In this document: one piece after another, positions 22,901 to 35,856 of the stretch | Layout of the letters: each line of letters starts with the position of its first letter | How positions within the stretch are numbered: the first letter of the stretch is position 1 | NCBI GenBank assembly: GCA_033557835.1 | Contig: JAWQRO010000303.1 | Location: forward strand, 1 to 43,700 | Origin: Helochares maculicollis | Lineage: Eukaryota; Arthropoda; Insecta; Coleoptera; Hydrophilidae | Reading direction: 5' to 3' | DNA length: 43,700 bases | Translations under genes and position numbers: made by a program | The notes under the pieces: generated by a model | Databases searched by the model: none | Seen by the model: the letters and a program-made list of their open reading frames with translations, nothing else | What the model was told of the DNA's origin: nothing

Positions 22901-23040
22901 CCAAACCCCAGGTCTGACTAGTCAAGAGCGCTTCCTCAAAAGCCTTTCCACTGTTTCCCTGCAGGCGCTCCTCCGTCACAATTAACTCATGATATCGAAC
23001 AATTAGTTTTAGAGCTTTGATTAGTCAGACCAGACTTTGG
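22901..23040 (+). other. Inverted repeat (RNA hairpin candidate) past exon B donor
   Basis: GGTCTGACTAGTCAA (22911-22925) pairs with TTGATTAGTCAGACC (23017-23031): 15 base pairs including one G-U. The outer CCAAA (22901-22905) pairs with TTTGG (23036-23040) across an internal loop. Inside, GAGCGC (22926-22931) pairs with GCGCTC (22965-22970). The structure begins 59 bases after the donor. It could be a splice-regulatory RNA fold or the remnant of a foldback element. Confidence 0.65.
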
Positions 23041-26000
23041 ATCCGCAGTGGACTGGTGTTACTTATTACTTGTTAGGGAAATGCAGGGTTCCTAAGCCAT
23101 GTTTTCCGAGCCACGCTCGATGTTCATTTGACGGAAAGTACAAAATTTTCATTTGCTTTGTGCTACTGGCTACTTGAATGTAAATGGTAATTATTTGAAC
23201 TATGGTTATTATTAGTGTTGTCGAAATGGCGGTTAATGTTCGAAAAGCGCATGGATTTAGATGAAATGGAGCAAATGAAAATATTGAAACTCAAGTGGGG
23301 GATCAAAATATGGCTTCACTAGACGCGACCACTCTTTTTACATTTGGAATTTTCAAAGCGAAAGATAAATTTTGAAAACAATTTTGGCGTGTGGTTTCTA
23401 GTGGCGAACCCGAATTTTTAGTGTTTGTTAAAACTAGTAGTTTTCTCTCTCTCCCTGTACATAAAACAACTGTTCACACTTGGGAAAGGTATAAAATTCA
23501 ATTTAAGCTTACAAAAACCACCACCTCTTATTGCTTTACTCACCAAATATAAAATAAAACTCGCCACTAATCGTTTGGTTTTTTATATGATTGTTTATAT
23601 AATAACTTAACAACTAAGGGCGAAATCAAATTCGCATTTCAACGCTCCAAAAATCGAGTACTCGCTCTGCATGATTTGATTAATGAGTGAAGATTGTCAA
23701 TGGCTTCTTGATTGATGAGATCTGCTGCCGTTTTTTCGTTATTTTCATTTTATTTTAATTCTTTTAGTGGTTTTTACTATGAAACTTTTGCTTTAGATGA
23801 CCGTTTTGACTGACTCCCCGTTTAGACTGTAACGAAATTTTCAAGAGTGTAGCTAGGCTTTTTATTTAGTTAAAAATGTGCAGTCATCAAAAATTAATTT
23901 AACGATGGCAGCTGGACAAAGATAGTTAAGTATTCAAATTCAGCCTGGATCGGGTGAATTGGCCATGGGATGTAAATTTGTGTAGAAATTGCACTTTACT
24001 ATCGCTGGTGCGGCTGCTGCTTCGACGAGTTGACAAGGGCGGATGAAAATTGCTACGTTGTTGTCTCTACACTTGACTCTGTTATTCGGGGCGTATCAAA
24101 TGCAGCAGTCAGTCAGGAACGTAGCGCAGAAACAACTACAGTCTCACTAGTTAGTAGAGAGCTTTGGAACAAGTGAAAAGCACCTGCACACGATAACAAT
24201 CACTGACATGCCTCATGAATTACATGGTCGCCTGCTTAAACTCTATGCTGGGTGTTTGTTAGCACGATGCATTGCGCTTTTGTTTGCTTTTTTGGTCCTG
24301 TGCGCCGAATCCAGCCAGTAACTCTTTAAGGATTAAAAAACTCTTGTAGTGGTATTTAATTAGGACTGCGCGGTATGTTGATTTTTACTGTGGCTACTGT
24401 GTACACAAATTTTATTTTACGAAATATTGTTAGAAGAGGAGAAGTATAGTATCTAATAGTTTTTTTCTGAAAACAAAAGTAATTCACTATGAATCTCCTT
24501 GACATATTTATTTGCCAAAACCGTTTTAAAGTTTCTCAATATTGGTAAATAAAAGCCAATTACGGTGTTTTAATATAATTTATAATATATATTCTTCTTC
24601 TGCTATCTCGTTTGAGATTCCGTATTTTTTGGTCCACTCTTTTATGTCCCCCTATTTTCATTATGTTATTAATTGTATCTATTCATATTCATCTTGGTTC
24701 CTTCTATGTCCTAAATACAACATTTTTTAAAAATTTTATGGTATTTACTAGCTGCAGTCGCGTATCCTTAGGATTGTTTCAGTCAGTATTCTTTTTAACC
24801 AATGTGCATGCAACATCTTGTGGTAGAACTGCATTTACAATCCACTTATTCAGATGATGACTTTCTTTTGGAAGACTCATGCTTCGCATTCATGTAAGAG
24901 TAGAGGCCTATAGAACATGAACATGTTTGTAAATGAATAGATGTTGAAAACCTTACATTGCAAAAGTTGTGCTAGTTAAAGTTGGGTATTTTACTAAGAA
25001 AAGTAAGACAATAAATAAAACTTAGTGATCACATTTAAAAGAATAATTATGGAGTATTCACAAACATTTGTTTATCATAACCGGAATGGGATTTAAAACG
25101 TTCGCACATTAAACTAAAATGTTATTCGTGTATCTCCAATCAATGCACATCAACAACTTAATTCAAACCCGCTTGCATAGAAGTGAATTGTCCCAGTAAT
25201 ACCACAATAATTGGTTATCAGCAGACAACTCGTTAGCTCATGTTTGATATAAACCATCCCCAGCACCCCATTTTCCCTTTCGTGGCACGCTCAATCCCAG
25301 CACGCCATGAAACCTACATAACGGTACAGCGCTGTGAAAACACATTCATTATGAGCAGCCTTATGAATCTCATAGAGGGAAAGCGCCAACCATAAAGGCG
25401 TCAGACGATGCATCCCACTTGCCATGGAGCAACCTATTGATATGTAAAGTTTCCTGTAAAATGGTAATTTAATTTAACAGGCATCAGCGGAGGCGTTGGA
25501 CACCCACTGATGTCAGTGCTGGCTGGATTCGGGGTTGTTTTGCATGCTGCAAGTAGATGTTCGCTCTTTCCCACAGCTTCTGCTTTTTGTTTGGCATGAT
25601 GGGATTTGCGGTTTTCAGCCTTGTTGTAAATTCCGATGCGCCAAATGCAAATTCGGTGTAAGCAGACCGATTAGGCTTTGTTTTTCAAATTTCGACGCCT
25701 ACAACGTAAAGATTGTTTGCTTGAACCAAACTCACACTGACCATTAACGGATTAACGAAGGAAAACACAATTAACTTAACGAACATTTTAGTCGAAAGTT
25801 CATGACGATTTCAACTTATATTAATATATAAACGTTATAAATTAGCTAGAAGTTGCGTATAAAACTATTCGCTTTGAAAAACATCAATCACTGTTAGAAA
25901 GCATTATTTAATTTTAGAAAAACTATGTATTTTAGATACATTCTAAACAAAAACTAGTAATATTAAGCAAACTTCAACAATTTTAAAGGAAACTCTTTGT

Positions 26001-29000
26001 CTATACAGCTGATATAGTGTAGTGTTTTCTGGATCGATGAGTGGATATTTTAGAATATTTACTCAATGGTCATTCGTCTTAAATACCTCATTTAATATAG
26101 CATTATAACAAAGTAATACACTGAAGCAGCTTCAAATGTTATTTCAGATAAAAGCGAGCACTTTTGTCCAAATAGTATTTTAGCATGCAAAATAAAGCTG
26201 TATTGTCACACTAAAATAAACAGTCAAGCCTGTATCTAATATCTATCAACATTGTATTTTAATTACCTGCCTTTCAAATAATGAAACTCGGTGATTGCGG
26301 CTTACCATCAGCTGAATAATTTTATCTCTATGACCGCCCCTCATTATTCGAAATGTGTTTCCATCAATGATAAATGGTATTATTTGTTGTCTGCTATAAT
26401 AAACGTTCCAACTTCTATACCTCCATAATCCTTTTCATAGCGAACTGCGATCGTGATGAAAGTTTCAACGCCAACTAATGTTTCGTACTCTGAATATCAT
26501 TTCAGGCCTGTTGAAACCGAAACGTGCTGGTTGTTTGCTCGTTTTATTACAAATCGAGTGAAATGCGTTTTGTGTCCATATTTCGGCCACATTAAGCCCA
26601 TCATACTCGATTCATATCAGATGATGTAACGAAGGTAATAGATCATATCCTAAAAACTGGAACGCATTTCCATAAATTACACTCTCCCACCAAATTTACA
26701 TTGTAAATAATGTTATAGTTTTTATTTTCTGAAATTTATTATTACTGTTCAGAACTTAATTTATATGATTATTATTTCGAATGCAGTTTAATTGTTGAAA
26801 TTATTAAATAAATAATAAGAAAATATCACTGACATTACAAAAGTTTGCAATTTGTCTATATGTATAGCAACCGTTGTCTCTCTCTTTCCAAATTTTTTTA
26901 CGAATTTACAATCTATAAAGTACTGTAGACAAGATTTTCAAAATGTTTTAGCAGACACGTTCTTTTTTTTGCTATTTTTACAAATTTTGTAATTAACGCA
27001 GGTTCTTTGTTGATTGTCAACTTTAAAGTCTAGGTCAAATATACCTGTCAATACCTAATATTTTATTAATTTCTAATATTTACATTTATGGGCTTATAAA
27101 TTCCAATTTACAATTTATGGCTCAGCAGAATAGACTTAGACATCCACAATATAAAGTATGTATTTCGATATCTAACATTTTCTAAGCAATTACCCACACT
27201 TTTCTCTCGTCCAAACTACCATAAACTATAAACCATAAAGCGGATTATTTACGGCCAGCTTGCAATTACGAAATTGCGTGGAAAAGTCGAGCTGTTTGAT
27301 TCGTTATATTCTCTTGTTTTGCTGCAAAAATCCATCCGCATTTCCAACGCGATTCTTGTCGTTAATTTTTCTATACACACGCCTTCTCTTCGACCTATTT
27401 TCGCCCCTTGAACTGGACATAACGCGAAAGAAGGTTTTTTTGACAGAGAATATTGTGGAAGCAGATGGACGGCCGTCAATATCCTTGGAGGATCTCCTCA
27501 GACGCTGTGACCGCAACAAGGCGGAAATGGGTTTTCGGAAGCAGTAAACTAAGACCTGTTTACCCCCTCAGCTGAGTCGATCGCAATAACCCACACACAA
27601 GTTGGGTGTTTCCAAGGGGTCATGGATTCCATGGAGTGAGTTAACTATGCTGCTGCCGACACTCATATATATACACGTGTGTGGCAAGAGGGCTATTTAT
27701 CTTACCCCGAAGCCGCCACTACTTACTTCCTGCCTTGGCGGCTTGTCTCCTTTCGGTAACTTTGTTGCCTTGTTCAACGTCTTCCTACCTCTTATAATTT
27801 CGTTTTGCGCTTAAGGAAACTTTTAGACCGTATTGGTTTGAATCTGTATCCGAGAACTTTTAAATAAACAAAAAAATATATACAACTGTAAAGTGATTTA
27901 TCCTGAAATGCACCGCGAAACTTTTACGGAACGTTCATAAAGCAAATTTATCAAAACGTTACTTGTCGAAACTTTGATTGGTTTCCTTCCTGAAAACTTG
28001 CATCTATTTTTTTTTCGATAACACTTTCAGGTGAGAAACAAACTATTTCTGCTGAAATACACAACAAGTCCGTGTGTATATTTATTCACAGATTTTTAAT
28101 TGTCTCGCCGGTGTTGTCATTATCCTACAATCCCATCGCGTTACCACCTACAACCGAGTTATTTCCGGTATTACTACTCATTAATTTTTAATATGGATAC
28201 TCGTTATTTGCCTAATATCTGTGGTAATCACTACTAGTTCTTGTATGTTTTGATACATGTTGCAGCTCTTAAACTCTAGAATCCGTTACATGGCGGAAAG
28301 CGAATTCAATGAAGCTTTCGCCCCAAATAATATATAATTTCAAATCTAAATTATCAATCGATTTAAAAGATTTAATTTCGAAATTGTGACCAAATTGAGC
28401 ATACCATGAAATTGATGTAATAATGATGAATGACGATGAATTTACAGAAAACCACTGGATTTCATGTATACGTTTTCATGTATCTTCTTTTCTCTAATAC
28501 AGCCGACTCATATAACGATTCTGGTATGCACACTTAAAAGTAATAGCTTAAAAAGAGCGTTTGAATTATGTACACTCACTAGTACTTTAGCATATGTTTT
28601 TATAAAATAAACTGGCTGAGCAATTTAGCAATTCATAGAATTATTGTGATGATATTTCATTTAAATTATAACGACGATCCAGTTTTATAAAGAAAATTTT
28701 TTCTAATAGTGGTTCAATAGTTCAAATTTCCATTCTCATATATATATTTGGCTTTAAGAATCCCAAAGTACTGCATATGTTCACTTTCTTTCCGAGACGT
28801 CTTTTTCTTCGGTTTCCTTTTTTCTCTACATTTTTTGGTTGATCTTGTTTTTGGAAGCCTCTTCTCGAGTCCACGAGTGCTAGCTATCTTTTTTCCAACT
28901 AATTTATGCGAGTATGCAAGGGCTACAGCTCCTTTACTTCATAATTTTATTTCTTGTTCCAGATGTTTTCTACTATATATTCTTCCTAAAAAGCTTCTTT

Positions 29001-32000
29001 TCCAGTTGTCAATGATCCTTTTTTTAAATATTGAAGTTTAATACAATGGGATCGATCATTTTGACTTCAAACGAAGAAATTCATGGCTCAAGGGAGAATT
29101 CACCCAAATTAAAAAAATAGAGGATAATCATAACACATTCCGTCTTGTTCATTAGCTCAAGCGCAATTACATGCATATATCTTCTCCAATATCATTTTTG
29201 GCTAGGAAATTATTTGAATAAGTTTTAGAATTATTGGGCTCTCTTGCAATTTGTAAAAGTGATAGATATTGACTATGTCACCCATACAATTTCAAGCTGA
29301 CGAAGCTGTCAAACCTAGGCAATAAAGGTGAAAGAACTACTACAATTATCAACGTTCATGTAGCAATTGTATATAAAAATTGTTTTCTACCTAAATCACG
29401 ATACATTTTTGCAATTTGTGCTTGAAAGCAGAGTACGATAGTTTCGATTGTTCACTCCTTTTCCACAGTATAACATTTTCGTTGGTAATGCTGCCATATT
29501 GACGCTCCTCACCGTTTGATTCTGTTTAGTCCGGCTCCCCGTTGATCGGTATTTCTTACACTACAGTCCTCTACATGTCTTACAATTTACTTCCCAGTTA
29601 AAGAAATATTTGCACTGCAGGGATATTTTTCTTAAATCCTATTTCTTTAGTTTTACAAGAGTCAGGTATTTTTATTTTGTGATTACAGCGAGGACAAAGT
29701 TGCCTATTTCTATTTTAAATTTCAAATCTTCGATTCACCATTTTTCAAACTCAGTTGTGTTCTTATTCATTTTATTTACTAATTCATTAGTTTTAGTGTT
29801 GATAGAATACACAATACACAAAACTTGTCTGTACAATATTAGATTCAGTTCCTGTAATCACGTGAATGTTTACTTTATAAGATTTGGAAGACATATGGAC
29901 ATATTTTCTTATTTGGGCTCGATATAGTGAAAGTGGGTCTGATGTTGAATAAATTTTTAGCTACTTTTTGTGGAAATCCAAATTATGTGAGATTATTTTC
30001 TAAAATGTGCCTGTTTAAATTGCTATAAAGATCTGTTATAGGGTAAAATACACCGCCCATAAATGTATAATACTGTTTGATCGTTGAAAACTAATTTTAA
30101 CTATGGATTCTTTTTAAATAAAATGAACTCTTTAAAAACTCTTATTTTAGTAAGTCTATCATACCAATCAATACTTTATCATTAGTTTTCAGTAAGCACA
30201 AAATCATGGAAAAGGGACAATACAAGTTTGGGGAACTTTATTATGTTTTAGTATCGGTTGATTCATTTTATTATTTAGGATGTACTTTGATTTTACATAC
30301 TTTTGTTTATCGTTGAATGTGCGTTTTAAAGATCCTATTTCTTTTATACAGCTCCACAATTTCTTTCATATCATTAAATACAACCGTATTCCTATCACCC
30401 CATCGAATAGGTGATAGTCGCCGCTTTCGTATAACCGGTTTGATGGGTGTGTTGAGAAGTAATTCTGCAATTTTGAACCAATAGTATTGTCCTAAAATAA
30501 TATTTTAACTGATTACTCATGAGTATAGATACCATTAAATCTGCAAAAACTACTTCACATTTACTGGATAATTGTCACATTCATAGACATAAAAGTCACA
30601 GTTCTTAGAAGCAATCCATGTTTGATATTCGTAACCGCTTTTGTGAGAGAATATGGAAAATGTAAAAATAGTTCCCAGCTTTAACTGGTAAAATATTCGC
30701 AAGACACTTAATTACACTTCTTGCTAGAAGACGAAGCGTGAAGGCGGTCGTGTTGAGGCATATAGGCACCGCTTTTTTTGATTATTGCATCTCTTTTTTA
30801 TTTAAACTCACTGCTCTTTAGGCATCGCATTATTCCACGAATAACAATTTTTATTTAAAATAAGCATTCTGCGTTTGGCCGTTCAAAGACGGAGCTTGCC
30901 CTTTTCGGCCCAGATAGTTTGTTAGAACACTTGGTTTTTTTCTCGTAGATATATTGAAAGGTTAATCTGACAACTTTCTACTTATTTTCGACCATTTTGA
31001 GAGGATAAACAAAGAGTGAATAATTCACACATTGAATTATTTGCCCGCCATTCGGTTTGTTGAAGTTTCTAATATACACTACTATACATATATAGTCAAA
31101 TATCTTATTACTAGTTGATCTTTTCCTGGTTTTCCTGCGTTGACTTGCGGTAATTGTTACTTCGCCAAAACATTCGTTGAGATCGCTAAGTGTTTTATAA
31201 GCTAAAATATAAGTATATTTAACAAAAAGAACTAAACAAATCTAAGTTTCTAATTTATACAATGATGCGTAATCTTTGAATCTGTCTATTAACAATACGT
31301 CTGCGTTTACATTTATTTTCATATTTCCGGAAAATTAAGTTTTTCGCATTCAACCATCTACTTTAGAAGAATGGTCAATTTTAACGCTACAGGCGCCGCG
31401 AGCCTTGCAGCAAGTTGTAGGCGATTCTTAATAGCGTCTTACTCAAAAGTCGTGTAGCTGAGAATATCCGTGCACGGTAAATGTGCTAGAGAACTAAAGA
31501 GACTGCAAAATCAACACATTGAAGTTATTCGTTTGTAAAATGTGCTATAGCTGCTCTTTATTAAAAAGTATTTGGCTGGAATGGTGCGTTAGTAATGATT
31601 GAATAAGCGCAAGAGCTTAACAAAACCTAGAGAATTTCAGCAAAATTTTCCAATTAATAGCGTTACGGCATTGTTCCTGGATCCACTATCCACCACTGGG
31701 ATCAGCTGTTTTAAGTTAAAATTGAAAACGCGAACAATGGTAGAGCTTACAGCTGAGTGGGGCTAAAGTATTTTAATTCTCTATCTCTCTCTCGTTTTGT
31801 TTCCACAGTTAACGGGCAAAACATTCTACCTTTTAATTATAGCTCGTCGAAGCAAATACACACCAACACTTCAACAAATGCGAACGAAGCTGATTTCAGT
31901 AGTATTTCGAACTGCGTATTCCATATTTACTTCTGTGGAATTGTGTTTCTGTTGGATGTTTAGTGATTGGAAGAATGGGTGTTTATTGGAATGGGTGTTT

Positions 32001-35000
32001 ATTGGATTGGGTGCTGAGGCAATTTCCTTGCGAAAGTTTAAAGAGAACAATTGCTACTGCTTTACCATTTCTTGGTTGATGATAGAATTAAGTGCACCTC
32101 GAAAATACTAGAGATAAAATTTGACTATCCTCCATTTCATTTCTTCAGCCAATAAAAAAGCCTGGAATTACAATTTTTCACATTTAGTTAAGTGATTGAT
32201 GATTACAAACCCAATTTTACACAACTCTAAATACGGATTCTTGCTCAACAGTATTATGCGCCTAAAACAGCAATTTCAATAGAAAATTCGTTTTCTTATT
32301 TAAGAAAAACCTATTGTAGCGCCTGCTGTCATGTCCCCAATATTGATAAATCATACCGTGTTACTGTTGATTTAGTGATGTTTGCACTAGCAAGTTGTAG
32401 AAATTTCCGTTAAATTATATTATTTTGCACTTAAATGTGGCACCTTGCACCCTGCTTTTTCTGTACTTTTTAAAGCCCCTACTGATGCCCAAGACTCCAG
32501 CGCGTACTTTTTGTGGTACCTTAATATTTCTCCTATTTTTATTTTTTTGATGGTGTAACTTATTTTTGACGCACCAAAAATTTTATACCTTTCCATCCGA
32601 GGGAGTTTGTTTTTAGTGTTTTTAGAAAGCATTTTAGGTAATTGCGGTACACTCACTATTAGATCTTTAATCAAGAACTCATAACTCTACCAACTGGATT
32701 GCACGGAAATCGAAAGATCTGTGGCGAATACGATCTACGGCTCTGCGCTATAATCTTTGAATTGCCGTGCACTCTACAGTAAAAATACATTATAAATGGT
32801 CCTTAGAAATGAAACTTTGTTTGTTTACTTTTTCTTTGTCTCATAGCACATGTATTTTATAACCCTTGTGCGTAGTATACAAATTCTTATACTGTTTGCT
32901 CTTTCAACCCTCTAGTTTTGATTTGATGTGTTAAATCTAAACATGCCAGACTTATGAGTTGTAAACTTTTTGCGTCCAACAATATTCCAAAACTAGTAGT
33001 GAGCTACTATGAATGTATTACTTAGATTTTATTGTGGCATCTGCTTTTAACCTGTATTTGCTCAAGCATGAAACTGTTGTAATAAATGCTGCTTTGCGCT
33101 TGTATCTAGCTTTACCAATCCTCTGTCTATAATACACGTTTCAAACTTTCATACACTTAACTTCCTGTTCAATCTGCCCCAGCTTGGCGGTTATTGTGAG
33201 ATTTCAAGTGCTTCAACTCGCTTTCGTTAATTAAGAGAAGCTCAACCGTCGCGGCATTTTACATTTTAATTGGCTAACGATGGCAGAAACTAAAAAAATG
33301 CTATTTATCTAGAGGCCTAAAAAAGGGACGGCTTCATATTAAGCGTTCATGTTTCTCTTAAAGTGTAGTTATGAAAATTTAAGTTATTTTTCCCTTGCGA
33401 ATCTTCCACATTATGACCTTTGGGACATCAAAAGCGCAGAGGTTAGCTGCTTGCGCTTTGTGCACACTTATCTCTAGGTTTGTTTTATAAATTACAAACT
33501 CTCGACGATTAAACGTCAGCTTTTGATATCAGAATTACTGTTTTAATTATTTCACGTTTCTACAAAATGTTTTTCTTACTAGAATAAACTAAGCTAGTGA
33601 GTGTCCACCAGAACGAGTTTTCCGTTAATGGACTGCTGTAGGTCTGCCAACAGATTTTATTAAAATACTTAGGTTTCGGATTCATAACTCAACGATTCTT
33701 TGATGTTGCTACAAGGTCACTGAAAACAGAAAAGTTATTTTCTATAAAATATATTTCCCAATTCACATTTATCAAAAGTAGGTCTTTGTACTTTAAAGGA
33801 ATCCCTTCTTAAAGATCCTAAGGACTTTTACTCCATGAATTACACTACTCACACAAATAATGAACACGGCGAAATAGAGTTAATTAGCCCAAATTCTTTC
33901 CAAAACAATGCCCTCGCTAACAACGTCCAGCTAGGGGAAAGGCCATCCCTGGTATAGGTCAAGGGATTAACAGCACTTTCATAAAAACTGGCTTCCAGTC
34001 ACCCTTCCTTTTACGAGGGCAATATCCTCCACAAATGCCTACAAAAATGACAGCAAATTAAACACTTGCTCTCCCTTGTAACGTAAATGCTCGCCCGTAA
34101 ATTTGTTCACTATTACATAAATAAAATATTTTATCCTCCATTTTTATTTCCACTAACCTTATCGGCTTAAGAATCAGAGGCAGAGAATTTTTCTACAAAA
34201 CAACCCTAAATTCTCTATCTGAAATGGCAAAGAAAATCTACTTAAAACTTACATTCGAAATCAAAGCAGTGATGTGTAACCTAAAGGAGTGAAAAGGTTT
34301 TATTAGGCATTTCAACAGCGAAGCCTTTAGTTTCTCGCCCCCTCGAGAGGATAGTATAAAATTCCCCATTAGAACATGCCCTAAAGCGATCTTCCCGGAA
34401 TACAAAGATTTTCTTAAGGGTTTGTAACTTCTGCGAGGGAGACTCTCCACTCTAATGAAAACTACAAAGCCATAGAACTCTCGTTTGGCACATCGCAGAA
34501 CTTATTTCAAGTTTCTGAGGAAGTGAAACCACATAATGGAAAACGCTCTCAGTAAATTACATCCATTCAAAAAAAAACGTTAAATATGAGCTGGCAAAAG
34601 AAAATAATTTGGAACAACATTTAGAAATAAAATAGTTTCGGTGAAAATGTCTTGAAAATGATTGTGATTCAAAAATCAACAGTACTTTATAGTCTAATTA
34701 CTCCTCTTTAAAATATTCAAAACAAAATATAAACCGAAATTGGGGAGTAGAAATGGGCCTTTTCAATATTCAGGGCAGTAATTAATATTCCTTTTTGTTT
34801 CCATTTCAGCTGATCGATTAATCTTGCATTACACTCACAAAAAAGGCAATTTAAAAAATAATTCTGAAACGCGGCAGTACGTAATCGACTTAAGAGAATT
34901 TGCATTATAAATAGCAGGTACATAAATTGTAATCTGAAATAAAAAAACGAAAACGGGGATGAGCGAGCCAACGAGCGGCTTTAAAAAAGCACCCTCGGTT

Positions 35001-35740
35001 TTTCTATCTGTCCGAAAGCACTTGCAAATCTCACAATAATTCATATAAAACTCGTTTCATAATTCACATCTTAAGAGAGTTTTTAATCTTAAATACCTCT
35101 ATTTTCCAAGTTTCACCTCTCGCTTACTGCTGTTACATTTATCTTCTATTTTCTTTTATGAAAGCTACGTTTCAGCTTTTCCTGCTTTATTTTACTTGAA
35201 ACAAAATCATTTTTTCAAAAGCTTCAATAGCGCAATTGTTGTAGCAAAATTCTCAGTTCTTTTGAATAAAATTCTCGACACTTCTTCAGAGAGAAACTTT
35301 TCTGTTTCTTCAGCAATCTAGAACCAATATAACTTTTATTTGTTCACTGTACATATTGATATATTAATTATTTTATATAATTATGGCAATGATAAAAACA
35401 TAATATAAAACTATGTTTATGCATGGTAATTCAAAATGTAATATGGACAACTGCTGTAGTAACTTTTGAATTATTGTGCATATTTTTTGTGAAATTAAAA
35501 AAAAACAATTAACGTATTTATTCGGGCATTTTGTTGAAGATGATGAGATTTAGCCAGCATATGTCGTTAATGTGGATAGTGTTTTCGTTGTAATATATAA
35601 GTGTTTTTTTGATATTTTTGTACAGTTCTATGTGTGTTACTGCTATAAATAATGTACATACTATGTTTGGTGTTGTGCTGTTGCCAATAGGGCTGCCTGT
35701 TTTTCTTTAAAGTCTACTGTACTGTCTCTGTGTTATGTAG

Positions 35741-35856
35741 GTGGATCTGAGGCATATGGACGAAAAAGCTGGAAGTAACATCGTGGAGGTGGGAGTGGAC
35801 TTATCCGAATTCTACATGTCTGTGGAATGGGATATCTTGGAAGTGCCAGCTGTTAG
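35741..35856 (+). CDS. nAChR alpha subunit, shared exon encoding loop F region
   Basis: A 116-base exon beginning in phase 0 after AG at 35739-35740, so it joins either alternative exon in frame after Lys. It encodes VDLRHMDEKAGSNIVEVG and then VDLSEFYMSVEWDILEVPAV, ending with the first two bases of an Arg codon (AG|GTGGGT). In the nAChR fold this covers the strands and loop F of the extracellular domain, on the complementary side of the agonist site. DLSEFYMSVEWDILEVPA is highly conserved among insect alpha3/alpha4-type subunits. No stop or frameshift is present. Confidence 0.93.

Larger units (their letters stand above)
22842..35740 (+). other. Intron between exon B and the shared exons
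   Basis: 12.9 kb. Past the hairpin, no further receptor exon was seen. Less AT-rich patches occur at about 23990-24300, 25260-25640 and 27240-27740. T-rich segments (about 24560-24860, 28770-29040 and 29600-29920) carry 81-105-codon frames of Phe/Leu/Ser-rich nonsense that reflect composition; a decayed retroelement on the minus strand cannot be excluded. A tidy 8-base-pair hairpin (CTATCACC with GGTGATAG) sits at 30392-30417. The acceptor is TTATGTAG. Confidence 0.55.

Noticed and set aside
25545..25625. Peptide VDVRSFPQ..FVWHDG resembling a third Cys-loop exon
   Set aside because: The two cysteines and the spacing of the Cys-loop are absent, the upstream residues do not align, and no splice sites occur at the right places.
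28748..29041. 97-codon Phe/Leu-rich frame that could suggest a membrane protein
   Set aside because: It lies in a T-rich tract, so the hydrophobic residues follow from base composition. The same applies to frames at 24612-24857 and 29610-29927.
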